NCBI RefSeq assembly: GCF_001722335.1
Contig: NZ_MIHA01000003.1
Coordinates: 248,001-312,000 of the forward strand
Source of the DNA: Mycolicibacterium flavescens
Lineage (GTDB): Bacteria > Actinomycetota > Actinomycetes > Mycobacteriales > Mycobacteriaceae
Direction of reading: 5' to 3'
DNA length: 64,000 bases
Shown here: positions 44,934 to 54,443 of the stretch, piece by piece
Layout of the letters: each line of letters opens with the position of its first letter
Position numbering within the stretch: the stretch's first letter is position 1
Notes under the pieces: generated by a model
Seen by the model: only the letters and a program-made list of their open reading frames with translations
Database searches by the model: none
What the model was told of the DNA's origin: nothing
Program-made: the position numbers and the translations under genes

Positions 44934-44946
44934 CTACGCTCGCCGG

Positions 44947-45843
44947 GTGGCCACAGGGCTGACTCGGCGCGGGTTCCTGACGATGACCGCGGGCGCGGCG
45001 CTCGTCCTCACCGCGTGCGGTTCCGATGAACCGGGCACGGTGGCCGAAGACGGCTCGGTAACCGTCAGACACGCCTTCGGGGAGACCAAGATTCCGGCGC
45101 CGCCGACCCGGGTGGTCAGCGCCGGCCTGACCGGTCAGGACGATCTGCTGGCGCTCGGGGTGGTCCCGATCGCCGTCACCGACTGGTTCGGCGCCGAACC
45201 GTTCGCCGTCTGGCCGTGGGCGCAGCCCCGACTCGGGCCCGCACAGCCGGTCGTGCTCAGCCTCGCCGACGGTATCCAGGTCGACCAGATCGCGTCGCTG
45301 CGACCGGATCTGATCGTGGCCACCAACGCCGGCCTCGACGCCGACACCTACGCCCGCCTCTCGCAGATCGCGCCGACCGTCGCGCAGAGCGGGCAGGCCC
45401 CGTTCTTCGAACCGTGGCGCGACCAGGCCACCACGATCGGACAGGCGGTCTTCAAGCACGACGAGATGCAGGCGCTGATCGCCGGCGTCGACGAGAAGTT
45501 CGCCGCCGCGGCCAGGCCGTCGTTCGAGGGCCGATCGGCCGCGCTGCTGGCCGGCCGCCTCGACGACGGGAAGCCGCAGCCGTTGAGCCCGCCGTGGCGC
45601 GCCGAGTTCCTCACCGCGATGGGGCTCACGCTCGCCGACGGGCTCGACAACGCCGACGTCGCGATCTGGGCCACCGAGAGCGACGAGGAACAGGCCGCGC
45701 TGCTGGCCGACCCCGCCGTCGCCGCCCGCACCAACGTCTTCACCGGTAAGGAACTCGCCGGCGCACTGGCGTTCGCGTCGGTGCTGTCGTATCCGGTCGT
45801 GGCCGACCGGCTGCCGGGAATGATCGCCGACGCTCTCGCCTGA
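44947..45843 (+). CDS. fecB2: FecB2-like siderophore/haem-binding lipoprotein (Rv0265c-like)
   Basis: This 298-residue periplasmic binding protein has a TRRGFLTM twin-arginine-like start and a lipobox LTAC, so it is exported and lipid-anchored. The body has the two-lobe FecB/TroA fold: RVVSAGLTGQDDLLALGVVPIAVTDW, then LRPDLIVATNAGLDADTYARLSQIAPTV. FecB2 of M. tuberculosis (Rv0265c) is implicated in haem and siderophore capture. No permease or ATPase is adjacent. Its place in the Rv0265c-Rv0262c order is conserved. Confidence 0.85.
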   Translation: MATGLTRRGFLTMTAGAALVLTACGSDEPGTVAEDGSVTVRHAFGETKIPAPPTRVVSAGLTGQDDLLALGVVPIAVTDWFGAEPFAVWPWAQPRLGPAQPVVLSLADGIQVDQIASLRPDLIVATNAGLDADTYARLSQIAPTVAQSGQAPFFEPWRDQATTIGQAVFKHDEMQALIAGVDEKFAAAARPSFEGRSAALLAGRLDDGKPQPLSPPWRAEFLTAMGLTLADGLDNADVAIWATESDEEQAALLADPAVAARTNVFTGKELAGALAFASVLSYPVVADRLPGMIADALA

Positions 45844-45855
45844 GAGGATGTCCGG

Positions 45856-46533
45856 GTGACCGAGACGCCGGAGCAGCGCGGGTTCGCGACCCCCGGATCC
45901 GCCTACTACCCGACGCTGGTCGCGGTCTTCACCGGCCTGGTGCTGATCTCCAACATCGCCGCCACCAAGGGCGTCGCGTTCGGCCCGCTGCTCACCGACG
46001 GCGGATTCCTCGTCTTCCCGCTCACCTACGTCATCGGCGACGTGCTGAGCGAGGTGTACGGGTTCCGAGCCGCCCGGCGCGCGGTCGTCATCGGCTTCTG
46101 CATGCAGGCGCTGGCGGTGCTCGTGCTGTGGGCGACGGTGCACCTGCCCGCCGCGCCGGACTACGCCAACCAGGACGCGCTGGCCGCCACCGTCGCGTCG
46201 ATCACCGGGTTGGCGGTCGCCGGGCTGGCCGGCTTCCTGGTCGGGCAGTTGGTCAACGCCTGGGTGGTGGTGCGCATCAAGGCACGCACCAAGGAGAAGC
46301 ACCTGTGGGCCAGGTTGCTGGGCTCGACCGTCGTCGGCCAGCTCGCCGACACGGTGGTGTTCTGTGCCATCGCCGCGCCGATCATCGGGTTCGGCAACAT
46401 GAATTCGTTCGTGGTGTACGCCGCGCTGGGGTGGTTCTACAAGACCGCGGTGGAGGCCGTCGTGCTGCCGGTGACCTACCGCGTCATCGCGTACGTCAAG
46501 CGTCATGAGCCGTCGTATCAGCCCGCCGAATGA
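45856..46533 (+). CDS. Queuosine precursor transporter (YhhQ family)
   Basis: This 225-residue membrane protein has about six helices. Family motifs: LVAVFTGLVLISNIAATKGVAFGP, FPLTYVIGDVLSEVYGFRAARRAV, WARLLGSTVVGQLADTVVFCAIA and WFYKTAVEAVVLPVTYRVI. YhhQ imports queuine or preQ bases used for tRNA queuosine. Starts at GTG 45856, 12 bases after fecB2. No other queuosine gene is in the window. Confidence 0.87.
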   Translation: MTETPEQRGFATPGSAYYPTLVAVFTGLVLISNIAATKGVAFGPLLTDGGFLVFPLTYVIGDVLSEVYGFRAARRAVVIGFCMQALAVLVLWATVHLPAAPDYANQDALAATVASITGLAVAGLAGFLVGQLVNAWVVVRIKARTKEKHLWARLLGSTVVGQLADTVVFCAIAAPIIGFGNMNSFVVYAALGWFYKTAVEAVVLPVTYRVIAYVKRHEPSYQPAE

Positions 46534-46607
46534 GGCTTCGTTAAGGCTCCTCTGGCAAGCCTCGCAGAGCGCGTGTACCGGTAGCTACTCGTGGGTAAGT
46601 TCGGGCC

Positions 46608-47282
46608 ATGAGCGTGACAGCCGATGTGGTGGACCGACGGAAGCTCGGCACCGTGCGTGACTATGGCGACCAGGCGCTGCTGCTCGAGTTCGACAGCACC
46701 GCCGAAGTATTGGCGTGGATGGATGCGATCCGGCAGGCCGAGTTGCCCGGCGTGCTCGACATCGTGCCCGCCGCGCGCACCATCCTCGTCAAACTGGTCG
46801 GCCCCCGGTATCAGGCGCCGACGCGCCAGCGTCTCGGCACGCTGCGCATCAGCGCCGACCTCGACGCCGAACTGACCGCCCCGCAGGGCCGCAGCCCCGA
46901 CGTCACCATCGACGTCGTCTACGACGGACCCGACCTCGACGAGGTCGCCCGACTGACCGGGCTGACCGCCGAGCAGGTCGTGGCCGCACACACCGGCTCG
47001 CTGTGGCGGGTCGGATTCGGCGGTTTCGCACCAGGTTTCGCCTATCTGGTCGGCGGAGGGCTGGAAGTGCCGCGCCGCGCCGAACCCCGCACCAAGGTGC
47101 CCGCAGGCGCCGTCGGCCTGGCCGGTGAATTCAGCGGCGTCTACCCCCGCGAGTCCCCCGGCGGCTGGCAGCTGATCGGGCGCATCTCCGAGGACCAGGA
47201 CCCGCTGTGGGACATCGACCGCGACCCGCCCGCGCTACTTCGGTCGGGGCTGTGGGTGCAGTTCCGGGCGGTGGGGTCATGA
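46608..47282 (+). CDS. pxpB: 5-oxoprolinase subunit PxpB (KipI/allophanate hydrolase subunit 1-like)
   Basis: The product is 224 residues of the carboxyltransferase C/D domain 1 family. Typical pieces are [39 protein letters not shown] and [15 protein letters not shown]. With PxpC it forms part of the ATP-dependent 5-oxoproline (pyroglutamate) ring-opening enzyme; PxpA is not beside it. Coupled to pxpC by ATGA. Matches Rv0264c by sequence type and context. Confidence 0.88.
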   Translation: MSVTADVVDRRKLGTVRDYGDQALLLEFDSTAEVLAWMDAIRQAELPGVLDIVPAARTILVKLVGPRYQAPTRQRLGTLRISADLDAELTAPQGRSPDVTIDVVYDGPDLDEVARLTGLTAEQVVAAHTGSLWRVGFGGFAPGFAYLVGGGLEVPRRAEPRTKVPAGAVGLAGEFSGVYPRESPGGWQLIGRISEDQDPLWDIDRDPPALLRSGLWVQFRAVGS

Positions 47283-48175
47283 CCGCCACACTGGAAATCC
47301 TGCGTTCGGGCCCGCTGGCGTTGATCGAGGACCTCGGTAGGCCGGGGCTCGCGCACCTGGGCGTCGGTCGCTCCGGGGCCGCCGACCGTCGCTCGCACAC
47401 GCTGGCCAACCGGCTGGTGGCCAACCCCGGCGAGCACGCCACGATCGAGGTCACGTTCGGTGGTCTGGCGGCCCGCGTCCACGGCGGCGGCAAGGAAGGG
47501 GTGGCCGTCGCGGTCACCGGCGCCGACACCGATCCCGCGGTCAACGGAATCCCCTTTGGCACCAACAGCATTCACTACGCCCACGACGGCGAGGTGATCA
47601 CGCTGGGGGCGCCGCACTCCGGGCTGCGGACCTACCTCGCGGTGCGCGGAGGCATCGCCGTCGAACCGGTGCTCGGCTCGCGCTCCTACGACGTGATGTC
47701 GGCGATCGGCCCGCAGCCGCTGCGGCCCGGCGACGTGCTGCCGGTCGGCGAGCACACCGACGAGTTCCCCGAACTCGACCAGGCGCCGGTCGCCGCGATC
47801 GAGGACGACGTCGTCGAACTGCATGTGGTGCCGGGCCCGCGCGACGACTGGTTCGTCGACCCCGACGTGCTGACCCGGACCAACTGGAAGGCCACCAACA
47901 AGGGCGACCGGGTCGGGATGCGGCTGATCGGCATGCCCCTCGAATACCGTCAGCCCGACCGCCAACTGCCCAGCGAAGGGGTCATGCGCGGCGCAATCCA
48001 GGTACCGCCGAACGGGTTTCCGGTGATCCTCGGGCCGGACCACCCGGTCACCGGCGGATATCCGGTGATCGGCGTCGTCGCCGACGAGGACATCGACAAG
48101 GTGGCCCAGGTCCGGCCGGGACAGACGGTCCGGATGCACTGGACGCGGCCGCGGCGGCCGTTTCAGGACAGCTGA
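47279..48175 (+). CDS. pxpC: 5-oxoprolinase subunit PxpC (KipA/biotin-dependent carboxyltransferase family)
   Basis: The product is 298 residues, the partner of PxpB. Signatures are [62 protein letters not shown] and the C-terminal [20 protein letters not shown]. Older names link it to antagonism of sporulation kinases, but the metabolic role is now accepted. Rv0263c-like. The start ATG overlaps the pxpB stop. Confidence 0.88.
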   Translation: MTATLEILRSGPLALIEDLGRPGLAHLGVGRSGAADRRSHTLANRLVANPGEHATIEVTFGGLAARVHGGGKEGVAVAVTGADTDPAVNGIPFGTNSIHYAHDGEVITLGAPHSGLRTYLAVRGGIAVEPVLGSRSYDVMSAIGPQPLRPGDVLPVGEHTDEFPELDQAPVAAIEDDVVELHVVPGPRDDWFVDPDVLTRTNWKATNKGDRVGMRLIGMPLEYRQPDRQLPSEGVMRGAIQVPPNGFPVILGPDHPVTGGYPVIGVVADEDIDKVAQVRPGQTVRMHWTRPRRPFQDS

Positions 48176-48210
48176 GCGTTGGTACAGACAGCGCTGCCGC
48201 GCGCTGGTAG

Positions 48211-48801
<591 letters not shown>

Positions 48802-48897
48802 CGCTCACAGCACGTCGACCGGGGGCGTGAGAGGAAGTTCACGGCGGAGTCACCGCACGGCACGTTGAGGCAATACTGCCTGCGTAGCGTGGTCGTC

Positions 48898-48981
48898 ATG
48901 AGTATCCGCGAATCGTCGACACGTCGGCGCAATGGCCGGGTAACTCCTCGGAAACAACCCTTGAATACACAGGGCTCATGA
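48898..48981 (+). CDS. Possible 27-residue upstream ORF coupled to hemD
   Basis: ATG at 48898 opens 27 codons rich in Arg and Ser (IRESSTRRRNGRVTPRKQ). Its TGA overlaps the hemD ATG (ATGA). It may be a leader peptide controlling translation of the HemD-like gene. No strong ribosome site precedes it, so support is positional only. Confidence 0.35.
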   Translation: MSIRESSTRRRNGRVTPRKQPLNTQGS

Positions 48982-50126
48982 GTGCGCCCGACTGGGCACC
49001 GCTCACCGGGTTCCGGGTGGCGGTGACGTCCGCCCGCCGTGCCGAGGAACTGAGCGCGCTGCTGCAACGCCGCGGCGCGACCGTCACCACCGCGGCCGCG
49101 ATCACGATGGTGCCGCTGCCCGACGACGACGCGCTGCGGGCGCACACCGAGGATCTGATCGCCACGCCGCCCGACATCGTGATCGCGACGACGGGGATCG
49201 GGCTGCGCGGCTGGATCGCGGCCGCCGACGGCTGGGGTCTGGCCGGCGAGCTGACCGCCGCGCTGGGCAAGGCGCGGGTCGTCTCACGCGGCCCCAAGGC
49301 GACCGGTGCGTTGCGCGCGGCGGGTCTGCCCGAGGAGTGGTCGCCGGAGTCGGAGTCGTCGCGGGAGCTGCTGCACTACCTGGTCGAGGGCGGCATCGAC
49401 GGCCAGCGCATCGCGGTGCAGCTGCACGGGGCGACCGAGGAGTGGGACCCGTTCCCCGAGTTCCTCGACGAACTGCGCGCCGCGGGCGCCGACGTCGTCC
49501 CGATCCGGGTGTACCGGTGGCGTCCGGCGCCCCGCAACGGCGAGTTCGACCAGCTCGTCGCCGGGATCGCCGACGGCCGCTTCGACGCGGTGAGTTTCAC
49601 CTCGGCGCCCGCGGTGGCGTCGATGCTGTTGCGCGCCACCGAGATGGGCATCGAGAACCGGGTGCTCGCCGCGCTGCGCGGTGACGTGCACGCGATGTGC
49701 GTGGGCCCGGTGACCGCGCGGCCGCTGGTCCGGCTCGGGGTCCCGACGTCGGCGCCGGAGCGGATGCGGTTGGGCGCGTTGGCCCGTCACATCACCGACG
49801 AACTGCCGCTGCTGTGCGCGCGCACCGTGCGGGTGGCCGGTCACGTGCTCGAGATCCGCGGCACCTGCGTGCTGGTCGACGGTGTGGTCAAGGCGGTGTC
49901 GCCGGCCGGGATGGCCACCATCCGCGCGCTGGCCCACCGCCCCGGCGCGGTGGTGTCGCGCACCGACCTGCTGCGCGCACTGCCCGGCAGCGGCACCGAC
50001 ACCCACGCGGTGGAGACCGCGGTGCTTCGGCTGCGAACAGCGTTGGGCGACAAGAACATCGTGTCGACCGTCGTCAAACGCGGCTACCGGCTGGCCGTCG
50101 AGGACAACCTGGCGCAGGCACGATGA
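48978..50126 (+). CDS. Uroporphyrinogen-III synthase fused to an OmpR-type winged helix (Rv0260c-like)
   Basis: The product is 382 residues. The HemD domain (about 5-260) contains GFRVAVTSARRAEELSALLQRRGATVTTA, TTGIGLRGWI, GPKATGALRAAGL and AVSFTSAPAVASML. A C-terminal Trans_reg_C winged helix (about 285-375) follows: VLVDGVVKAVSPAGMATIRALAHRPGAVVSRTDLLRAL and AVETAVLRLRTALGDKNIVSTVVKRGYRL. It may be an enzyme, a tetrapyrrole-responsive regulator, or both; GlnR-type control of nitrite reduction in the same neighbourhood makes a regulator attractive. Coupled by ATGA to the chelatase gene. Confidence 0.87.
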   Translation: MSAPDWAPLTGFRVAVTSARRAEELSALLQRRGATVTTAAAITMVPLPDDDALRAHTEDLIATPPDIVIATTGIGLRGWIAAADGWGLAGELTAALGKARVVSRGPKATGALRAAGLPEEWSPESESSRELLHYLVEGGIDGQRIAVQLHGATEEWDPFPEFLDELRAAGADVVPIRVYRWRPAPRNGEFDQLVAGIADGRFDAVSFTSAPAVASMLLRATEMGIENRVLAALRGDVHAMCVGPVTARPLVRLGVPTSAPERMRLGALARHITDELPLLCARTVRVAGHVLEIRGTCVLVDGVVKAVSPAGMATIRALAHRPGAVVSRTDLLRALPGSGTDTHAVETAVLRLRTALGDKNIVSTVVKRGYRLAVEDNLAQAR

Positions 50127-50857
50127 GCTACCTGCTGGTGGCGCACGGTACCCGCAAACGGACCGGCGTCACGCTGATCGGAGCGCTGGCCGAACAGGTG
50201 TCGCAGACGCTGGACGCGCCGGTGCACGTGGCGTTCGTCGACGTGCTGGGCCCGACGCCGTGCGAGGTGCTGCAGGGCATCGACGACCGCACCACGCTGG
50301 TGCCGGCCTTCCTGTCGCGGGGCTATCACGTCGGCACCGATATTCCGGCGCACGTCGCGGAAAGCGGACATCCCGCGGTGACGGTGACCGAGGCGCTGGG
50401 CCCGAGCCCGCAACTGGTCCGCGTCCTGATCGACCGTCTCATTGAATGCGGTTGGCGGCCCGGCGATTCCGTCGTACTGGCCGCGGCGGGGACATCGGAC
50501 CCGCGGGCGCGCTCGGATCTGCGGCAGATGTCGGCGCTGCTGTCGGCGGTGACCGGCGACCGCGTGGAGTTGGCCTACGCCGCGACCGGTGAACCCAGGG
50601 TCGCCGACGCGGTGGCCCGGCTGCGTCGCCTGGGCGCGCGCCGCGTCGTGGTCGCGTCGTACCTGTTGGCGGAGGGATTGTTCCAGGACCGGCTGCGTCT
50701 CAGCGGCGCCGACGCGGTGGCCGACCCGCTGGGCACCCACCCGGCGCTGGTCCGGCTGATCGTCAACCGGTTCCGCCGCGCGATCGTCCCCGGCGAGCAG
50801 ACGCAAACTGTCCCGAAATCCCGCGAAAACAGGTCACTTCGCGTCTGCTCGCGCTGA
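50123..50857 (+). CDS. Sirohydrochlorin chelatase-like protein (CbiX/SirB family, Rv0259c-like)
   Basis: The product is 244 residues with two CbiX-like halves: LLVAHGTRKRTGVTLIGALAEQV carries the first metal-binding His, and LVPAFLSRGYHVGTDIPAHVAES the second, followed by a similar second half (VVLAAAGTSDPRARSDLRQM, VVVASYLLAEGLFQDRL). It would insert Fe (or Co) into sirohydrochlorin for siroheme, the cofactor of the convergent NirB. The stop overlaps the nirD stop by 24 bases tail to tail. Confidence 0.87.
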   Translation: MSYLLVAHGTRKRTGVTLIGALAEQVSQTLDAPVHVAFVDVLGPTPCEVLQGIDDRTTLVPAFLSRGYHVGTDIPAHVAESGHPAVTVTEALGPSPQLVRVLIDRLIECGWRPGDSVVLAAAGTSDPRARSDLRQMSALLSAVTGDRVELAYAATGEPRVADAVARLRRLGARRVVVASYLLAEGLFQDRLRLSGADAVADPLGTHPALVRLIVNRFRRAIVPGEQTQTVPKSRENRSLRVCSR

Positions 50858-51196
50858 GATCTCGACCATTCCGGCTTCGGTGAGCCGCGTCGCGTACACC
50901 GGCAGCGCGACCGCCGGGTCATCCAGGCAGACGCCGTCGTCGAGCGCGAACGCCTGCTTCTTGATCGGCGACTGCACCGTCGGACGCCCGGACCGGTCAC
51001 CGACGATGCCGCGGGACATCACCGCCGCACCGCAGAACGGGTCGATGTTGCCGACCGCGCGCAGCGATCCGTCGTCGAGGCGGAACAGCGCGGCCTGCGC
51101 ACCGTCGGGCAGCAGCACCCCGACCCCGCGGTTGGGGATCAGGAAGTCGTACCTGCACGCGACGGTCCACACTGCGATGTCGTTGACCAGGCTCAT
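50834..51196 (-). CDS. nirD: Nitrite reductase (NADH) small subunit NirD
   Basis: The product is 120 residues with a Rieske-type fold but without the cluster Cys/His pairs (FRLDDGSLRAVGNIDPFCGAAVMSRGIVGD), normal for NirD. It supports assimilatory nitrite reduction to ammonia with NirB. The frame is open far upstream as a shadow of nirB; the ATG at 51196 overlaps the nirB stop (ATGA). Confidence 0.93.
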   Translation of the reverse strand: MSLVNDIAVWTVACRYDFLIPNRGVGVLLPDGAQAALFRLDDGSLRAVGNIDPFCGAAVMSRGIVGDRSGRPTVQSPIKKQAFALDDGVCLDDPAVALPVYATRLTEAGMVEISARADAK

Positions 51197-53754
51197 GATT
51201 GCGGCACCTTCGGCATTCCGATGGACACGGGGACTCGTCGGCCGGCGGGGGCCGCGAACTCGATCGTGGGGTCGGCGACGTCGGGGGCGTTGACGAACGA
51301 CACGAAGCGCGACAGCTTGTCCGGATCCTCGAGCACACCCTTCCATTCGCACGCGTACCCCTCGACGTGCCGGGCGACGGCCTCCTCGAATTCCCCTGCC
51401 AGCCCGAGAGAGTCGTTGCACACCACGTCGCGCAGATGGTCCAGGCCGCCTTCGAAGCTCTCCACCCACGGCGCGGTGCGCTGCAGGCGGTCGGCGGTGC
51501 GGATGTAGAACATCAGGAACCGGTCGATGTAGCGGATCAGCGTCTCGTCGTCGAGGTCGCCGGCGAGCAGTTCCGCGTGTCGCGGCGTCATCCCGCCGTT
51601 GCCGCCGACATAGAGGTTCCAGCCGGTCTCGGTGGCGATCACGCCGACGTCCTTGCTGCGGGCCTCGGCGCATTCGCGGGCACACCCCGAGACGCCCATC
51701 TTGATCTTGTGCGGGGCGCGCAACCCGCGGTAGCGCAGTTCCAGGTCGATGGCCATCTGCACCGAATCCTGTTGTCCGTAACGGCACCAATCGCTGCCGA
51801 CGCAGCTCTTCACCGTCCGCAGCGCCTTGCCGTAGGCGTGCCCGGACTCCATGCCGCCCTCGACGAGGCGGCGCCAGATCTCGGGGAGCTGGTCGACGCG
51901 CGCACCGAACAGGTCGATGCGCTGCCCGCCGGTGATCTTGGTGTACAGGTTGAAATCCCGCGCGATCTCGCCGATCAGGATCAACTGCTCGGGGGTGATG
52001 TCGCCGCCGGGCACCCGGGGCACCACCGAATAGCTGCCGTTCTTCTGGATGTTGGCCAGGAAGTGGTCGTTGGAGTCCTGCAGCGAGGCCTGCTCGCCGT
52101 CGAGGATGTGCTCCGAACTCGTCGACGCCAGGATCGAGGCGACCACGGGTTTGCAGATGTCGCAACCTCTTCCGCTGCCGAAGCGTTCGATCAGGTCGGA
52201 GAACGTGCGGATCGAGGTGGCGGTGACGATCTCGAACAGTTCGGCGCGCGACTGGCCGAAGTGCTCGCACAGCGCCTTGGACTGGGCGACGCCCTCGGCC
52301 TCGAGCAGTTGTTTGAGCAACGGCACGCACGACCCGCACGAGGTCCCGGCCAGCGTGCACTTCTTCAGCTCCGGCACATCGCAGCAGCCGCCGGCGATGG
52401 CGTCGGTCAGGTCGCCTTTGGTGACGTTGTTGCACGAGCAGATCTGGGCACCCGCGGGCAGCGATCCGACACCGAGACCGGTTGACGCCGAATCGCTTCC
52501 GGCCGGGGCGATCAGCGCCATCGGGTCGCCGGGCAGCGGTTCGCCGACCATCGGGCGCAGGATGCCGTAGGCCGAGGCGTCGCCGACCAGGATCCCGCCG
52601 AGCAGCGTCTTGGCGTCGTCGGAGAGCACGAGCTTCGCGTAGGTCTGGTTGACCGCGTCGTTGACGACCACCTCGAGGCAGTTCGGCGTCGTGCCCATCG
52701 CGTCACCGAAGCTGGCCACGTCGACCCCGAGCAGCTTCAGCTTGGTCGACAGGTCGGCTTCGCCGAACTCGGCGGCGCCGCCGAGCAACCGGTCGGCGAC
52801 CACCTCGGCGGTGGTGTAGCCGGGACCGACCAGCCCGTAGCAGCGGCCGTCGATCGCGGCTACCTCGCCGATCGCGTAGATGTCGGGATCGCTTGTCACA
52901 CAACCGCGGTCGGTCAGCACGCCGCCGCGTTCGGCGCGGGCCAGGTCGGCGTCGACGGCCAGTTCGTCGCGCGGGCGCACCCCGGCCGCGAACACCACCA
53001 CCCCGGCGTCGACGGTGCTGCCGTCGCTGAGCGTGACGCGCACCGAGTCGTCGTCGGCCGAGCGCCGCAGCGGCCGGTTGCGTTGCGCCGGGCGGATGTC
53101 CTGGGTGCCGACGCCGGTGTGCACGGTGATGCCGAGCTCGCCGATCATCCGGCCGAGCAGTGCGCCGCCGGCCTCGTCGAGCTGCTGGGCCATCAGCCGC
53201 GGCGCCATCTCCACGACATGGGCGTGCAGGCCGAACGAGCGCAGCGCGTTGGCCGCCTCCAGTCCGAGCAACCCGCCGCCGATCACCACCCCGGCCGCCG
53301 GGCGCCCGCCCTCGAGGGCGGCGGCGGCGCTGGCCCGGATGGCGTCGAGGTCATCGAGGGTGCGGTAGACGTGGCAGACCGGCAGGTCGCGGCCGGGCAC
53401 CGGCGGCACGAACGCATACGAGCCGGTGGCCAGCACCAGCGCGTCGTAGGGCACCTGTCCGCCGTCGGCGGTGCGCACGGTCTTCGCCGCTCGGTCGATG
53501 CCGACCACCCGGCTGTCGAGCCGCAGGTCGACGAGGTCGTCACCGCGGTAGTCGTTGCCGGCGAGCGCCAGCCGGCCGCGGTCCCAGTGCTCGGTGTAGG
53601 AGGTCAGCCCGACCCGGTCGTAGGCCGCGTCGGCCTCCTCGGCCAGCACGGTGACGCGCCAGCAACCGTCGACGTCGCGCGCCCGCAACGCCTCGACGAA
53701 CCGGTGCCCGACCATCCCGTGGCCGACGACCACCACATCTCTGGGTTCCTGCAT
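51193..53754 (-). CDS. nirB: Nitrite reductase (NADH) large subunit NirB
   Basis: The product is 853 residues. The FAD domain starts VVVVGHGMVGHRFVEALRA, and an NAD domain follows (VVIGGGLLGLEAANAL). A BFD-type [2Fe-2S] domain has CSCNNVTKGDLTDAI and CTLAGTSCGSCVPLL. The C-terminal sulfite/nitrite reductase repeat binds siroheme and [4Fe-4S] through CVGSDWCRYG and GCARECAEA. It catalyses six-electron nitrite reduction in the cytoplasm. The ATG at 53754 gives MQEPRDVVVVGHG, the normal N-terminus; the frame is open 40 codons further up. Siroheme supply genes lie convergently next door. Confidence 0.93.
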   Translation of the reverse strand: MQEPRDVVVVGHGMVGHRFVEALRARDVDGCWRVTVLAEEADAAYDRVGLTSYTEHWDRGRLALAGNDYRGDDLVDLRLDSRVVGIDRAAKTVRTADGGQVPYDALVLATGSYAFVPPVPGRDLPVCHVYRTLDDLDAIRASAAAALEGGRPAAGVVIGGGLLGLEAANALRSFGLHAHVVEMAPRLMAQQLDEAGGALLGRMIGELGITVHTGVGTQDIRPAQRNRPLRRSADDDSVRVTLSDGSTVDAGVVVFAAGVRPRDELAVDADLARAERGGVLTDRGCVTSDPDIYAIGEVAAIDGRCYGLVGPGYTTAEVVADRLLGGAAEFGEADLSTKLKLLGVDVASFGDAMGTTPNCLEVVVNDAVNQTYAKLVLSDDAKTLLGGILVGDASAYGILRPMVGEPLPGDPMALIAPAGSDSASTGLGVGSLPAGAQICSCNNVTKGDLTDAIAGGCCDVPELKKCTLAGTSCGSCVPLLKQLLEAEGVAQSKALCEHFGQSRAELFEIVTATSIRTFSDLIERFGSGRGCDICKPVVASILASTSSEHILDGEQASLQDSNDHFLANIQKNGSYSVVPRVPGGDITPEQLILIGEIARDFNLYTKITGGQRIDLFGARVDQLPEIWRRLVEGGMESGHAYGKALRTVKSCVGSDWCRYGQQDSVQMAIDLELRYRGLRAPHKIKMGVSGCARECAEARSKDVGVIATETGWNLYVGGNGGMTPRHAELLAGDLDDETLIRYIDRFLMFYIRTADRLQRTAPWVESFEGGLDHLRDVVCNDSLGLAGEFEEAVARHVEGYACEWKGVLEDPDKLSRFVSFVNAPDVADPTIEFAAPAGRRVPVSIGMPKVPQS

Positions 53755-53877
53755 GCCGCCGACGCTAAGCAGCCGATATTGCCGCAATGTCGCCTCGTGT
53801 GAAGCACCGATCACGGTGTGCTCACCAGCCGCTGCCGGGTGGTGTGAGTGCGCTTCGCCGGCGGCGAACGACACCGC

Positions 53878-53905
53878 GGGAACATGAGCGTGGTCGACTC
53901 AAGTT
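53878..53905 (+). promoter_or_regulatory. Sigma-E/sigma-H-like promoter of hsp20
   Basis: GGGAACA (53878-53884), 17 bases, then AGTT (53902-53905) fits the mycobacterial stress sigma consensus GGGAAY-N17-cGTT. It lies about 50 bases before the hsp20 ATG and overlaps the HspR-type operator. The M. tuberculosis orthologue Rv0251c is known to be sigma-E/H dependent. Confidence 0.7.
53883..53903. promoter_or_regulatory. HAIR-type HspR operator overlapping the hsp20 promoter
   Basis: CATGAGC-N7-ACTCAAG matches the HAIR consensus CTTGAGT-N7-ACTCAAG: the right arm is perfect, the left has five of seven, and the spacing is exactly seven. It occupies the space between the -35 and -10 of the stress promoter, a good position for repression. 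Confidence 0.72.
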
Positions 53906-53958
53906 GTAGTGGGTAGCCGACCGGCGCGGTGCCGGTCCGTCGAGCAAAGGAGAGGGAC

Positions 53959-54393
53959 ATGAGCACTCTGGCACTGAGAAACCGCCCGGCCTGGGACATC
54001 GACCGCTGGGTACGCGACTTCTTCGGCCCCGCGACCGCCGACGACTGGTTCGCCGGCGCGTTCACCCCCGCCGCGGAGATCGTCCGCGACGGCGAGGACG
54101 CACTGGTGCGCGTGGAACTCCCCGGCGTGGACGTCGAAAAGGACGTCAACGTCGAGGTGGAACGCGACTACCTGGTGATCCACGGTGAGCGCCGCGACGA
54201 ACGCGCCGAGGACAAGGACGGCCGCACGCTTCGCGAGGTCCGCTACGGGTCGTTCCGGCGGGCGTTCAAACTCCCGTCGCACGTCAGCCGCGAGGCCGTC
54301 TCCGCCTCGTATGACGCGGGCGTGCTGACCGTACGCGTCGCCGGTGCGCACCGCGGCGCCGAACCGCAGCGCATCGCGATCGAAAGCAAGTAA
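53959..54393 (+). CDS. hsp20: Hsp20/alpha-crystallin family heat shock protein (Acr2-like)
   Basis: This 144-residue small heat shock protein has an alpha-crystallin domain (about 42-135: PAAEIVRDGEDALVRVELPGVDVEKDVNVEVERDYLVIHGERR, then YGSFRRAFKLP and YDAGVLTVRVA) and a C-terminal I-x-I-type RIAIES motif for oligomer contacts. It holds unfolding proteins soluble. AAGGAGAGGG precedes the ATG at 53959. The equivalent of Rv0251c. Confidence 0.93.
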   Translation: MSTLALRNRPAWDIDRWVRDFFGPATADDWFAGAFTPAAEIVRDGEDALVRVELPGVDVEKDVNVEVERDYLVIHGERRDERAEDKDGRTLREVRYGSFRRAFKLPSHVSREAVSASYDAGVLTVRVAGAHRGAEPQRIAIESK

Positions 54394-54402
54394 CCGACCG
54401 AA

Positions 54403-54436
54403 AAGCCGGCGGAACCTCCAAGGGTTCCGCCGGCTT
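54403..54436. terminator. Strong bidirectional hairpin terminator
   Basis: AAGCCGGCGGAACC and GGTTCCGCCGGCTT form a perfect 14-base stem with a six-base loop between the convergent hsp20 and Thr-rich genes. The stem is flanked by A and T bases, so it can act on both strands. Confidence 0.85.
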
Positions 54437-54443
54437 CGTCGTG

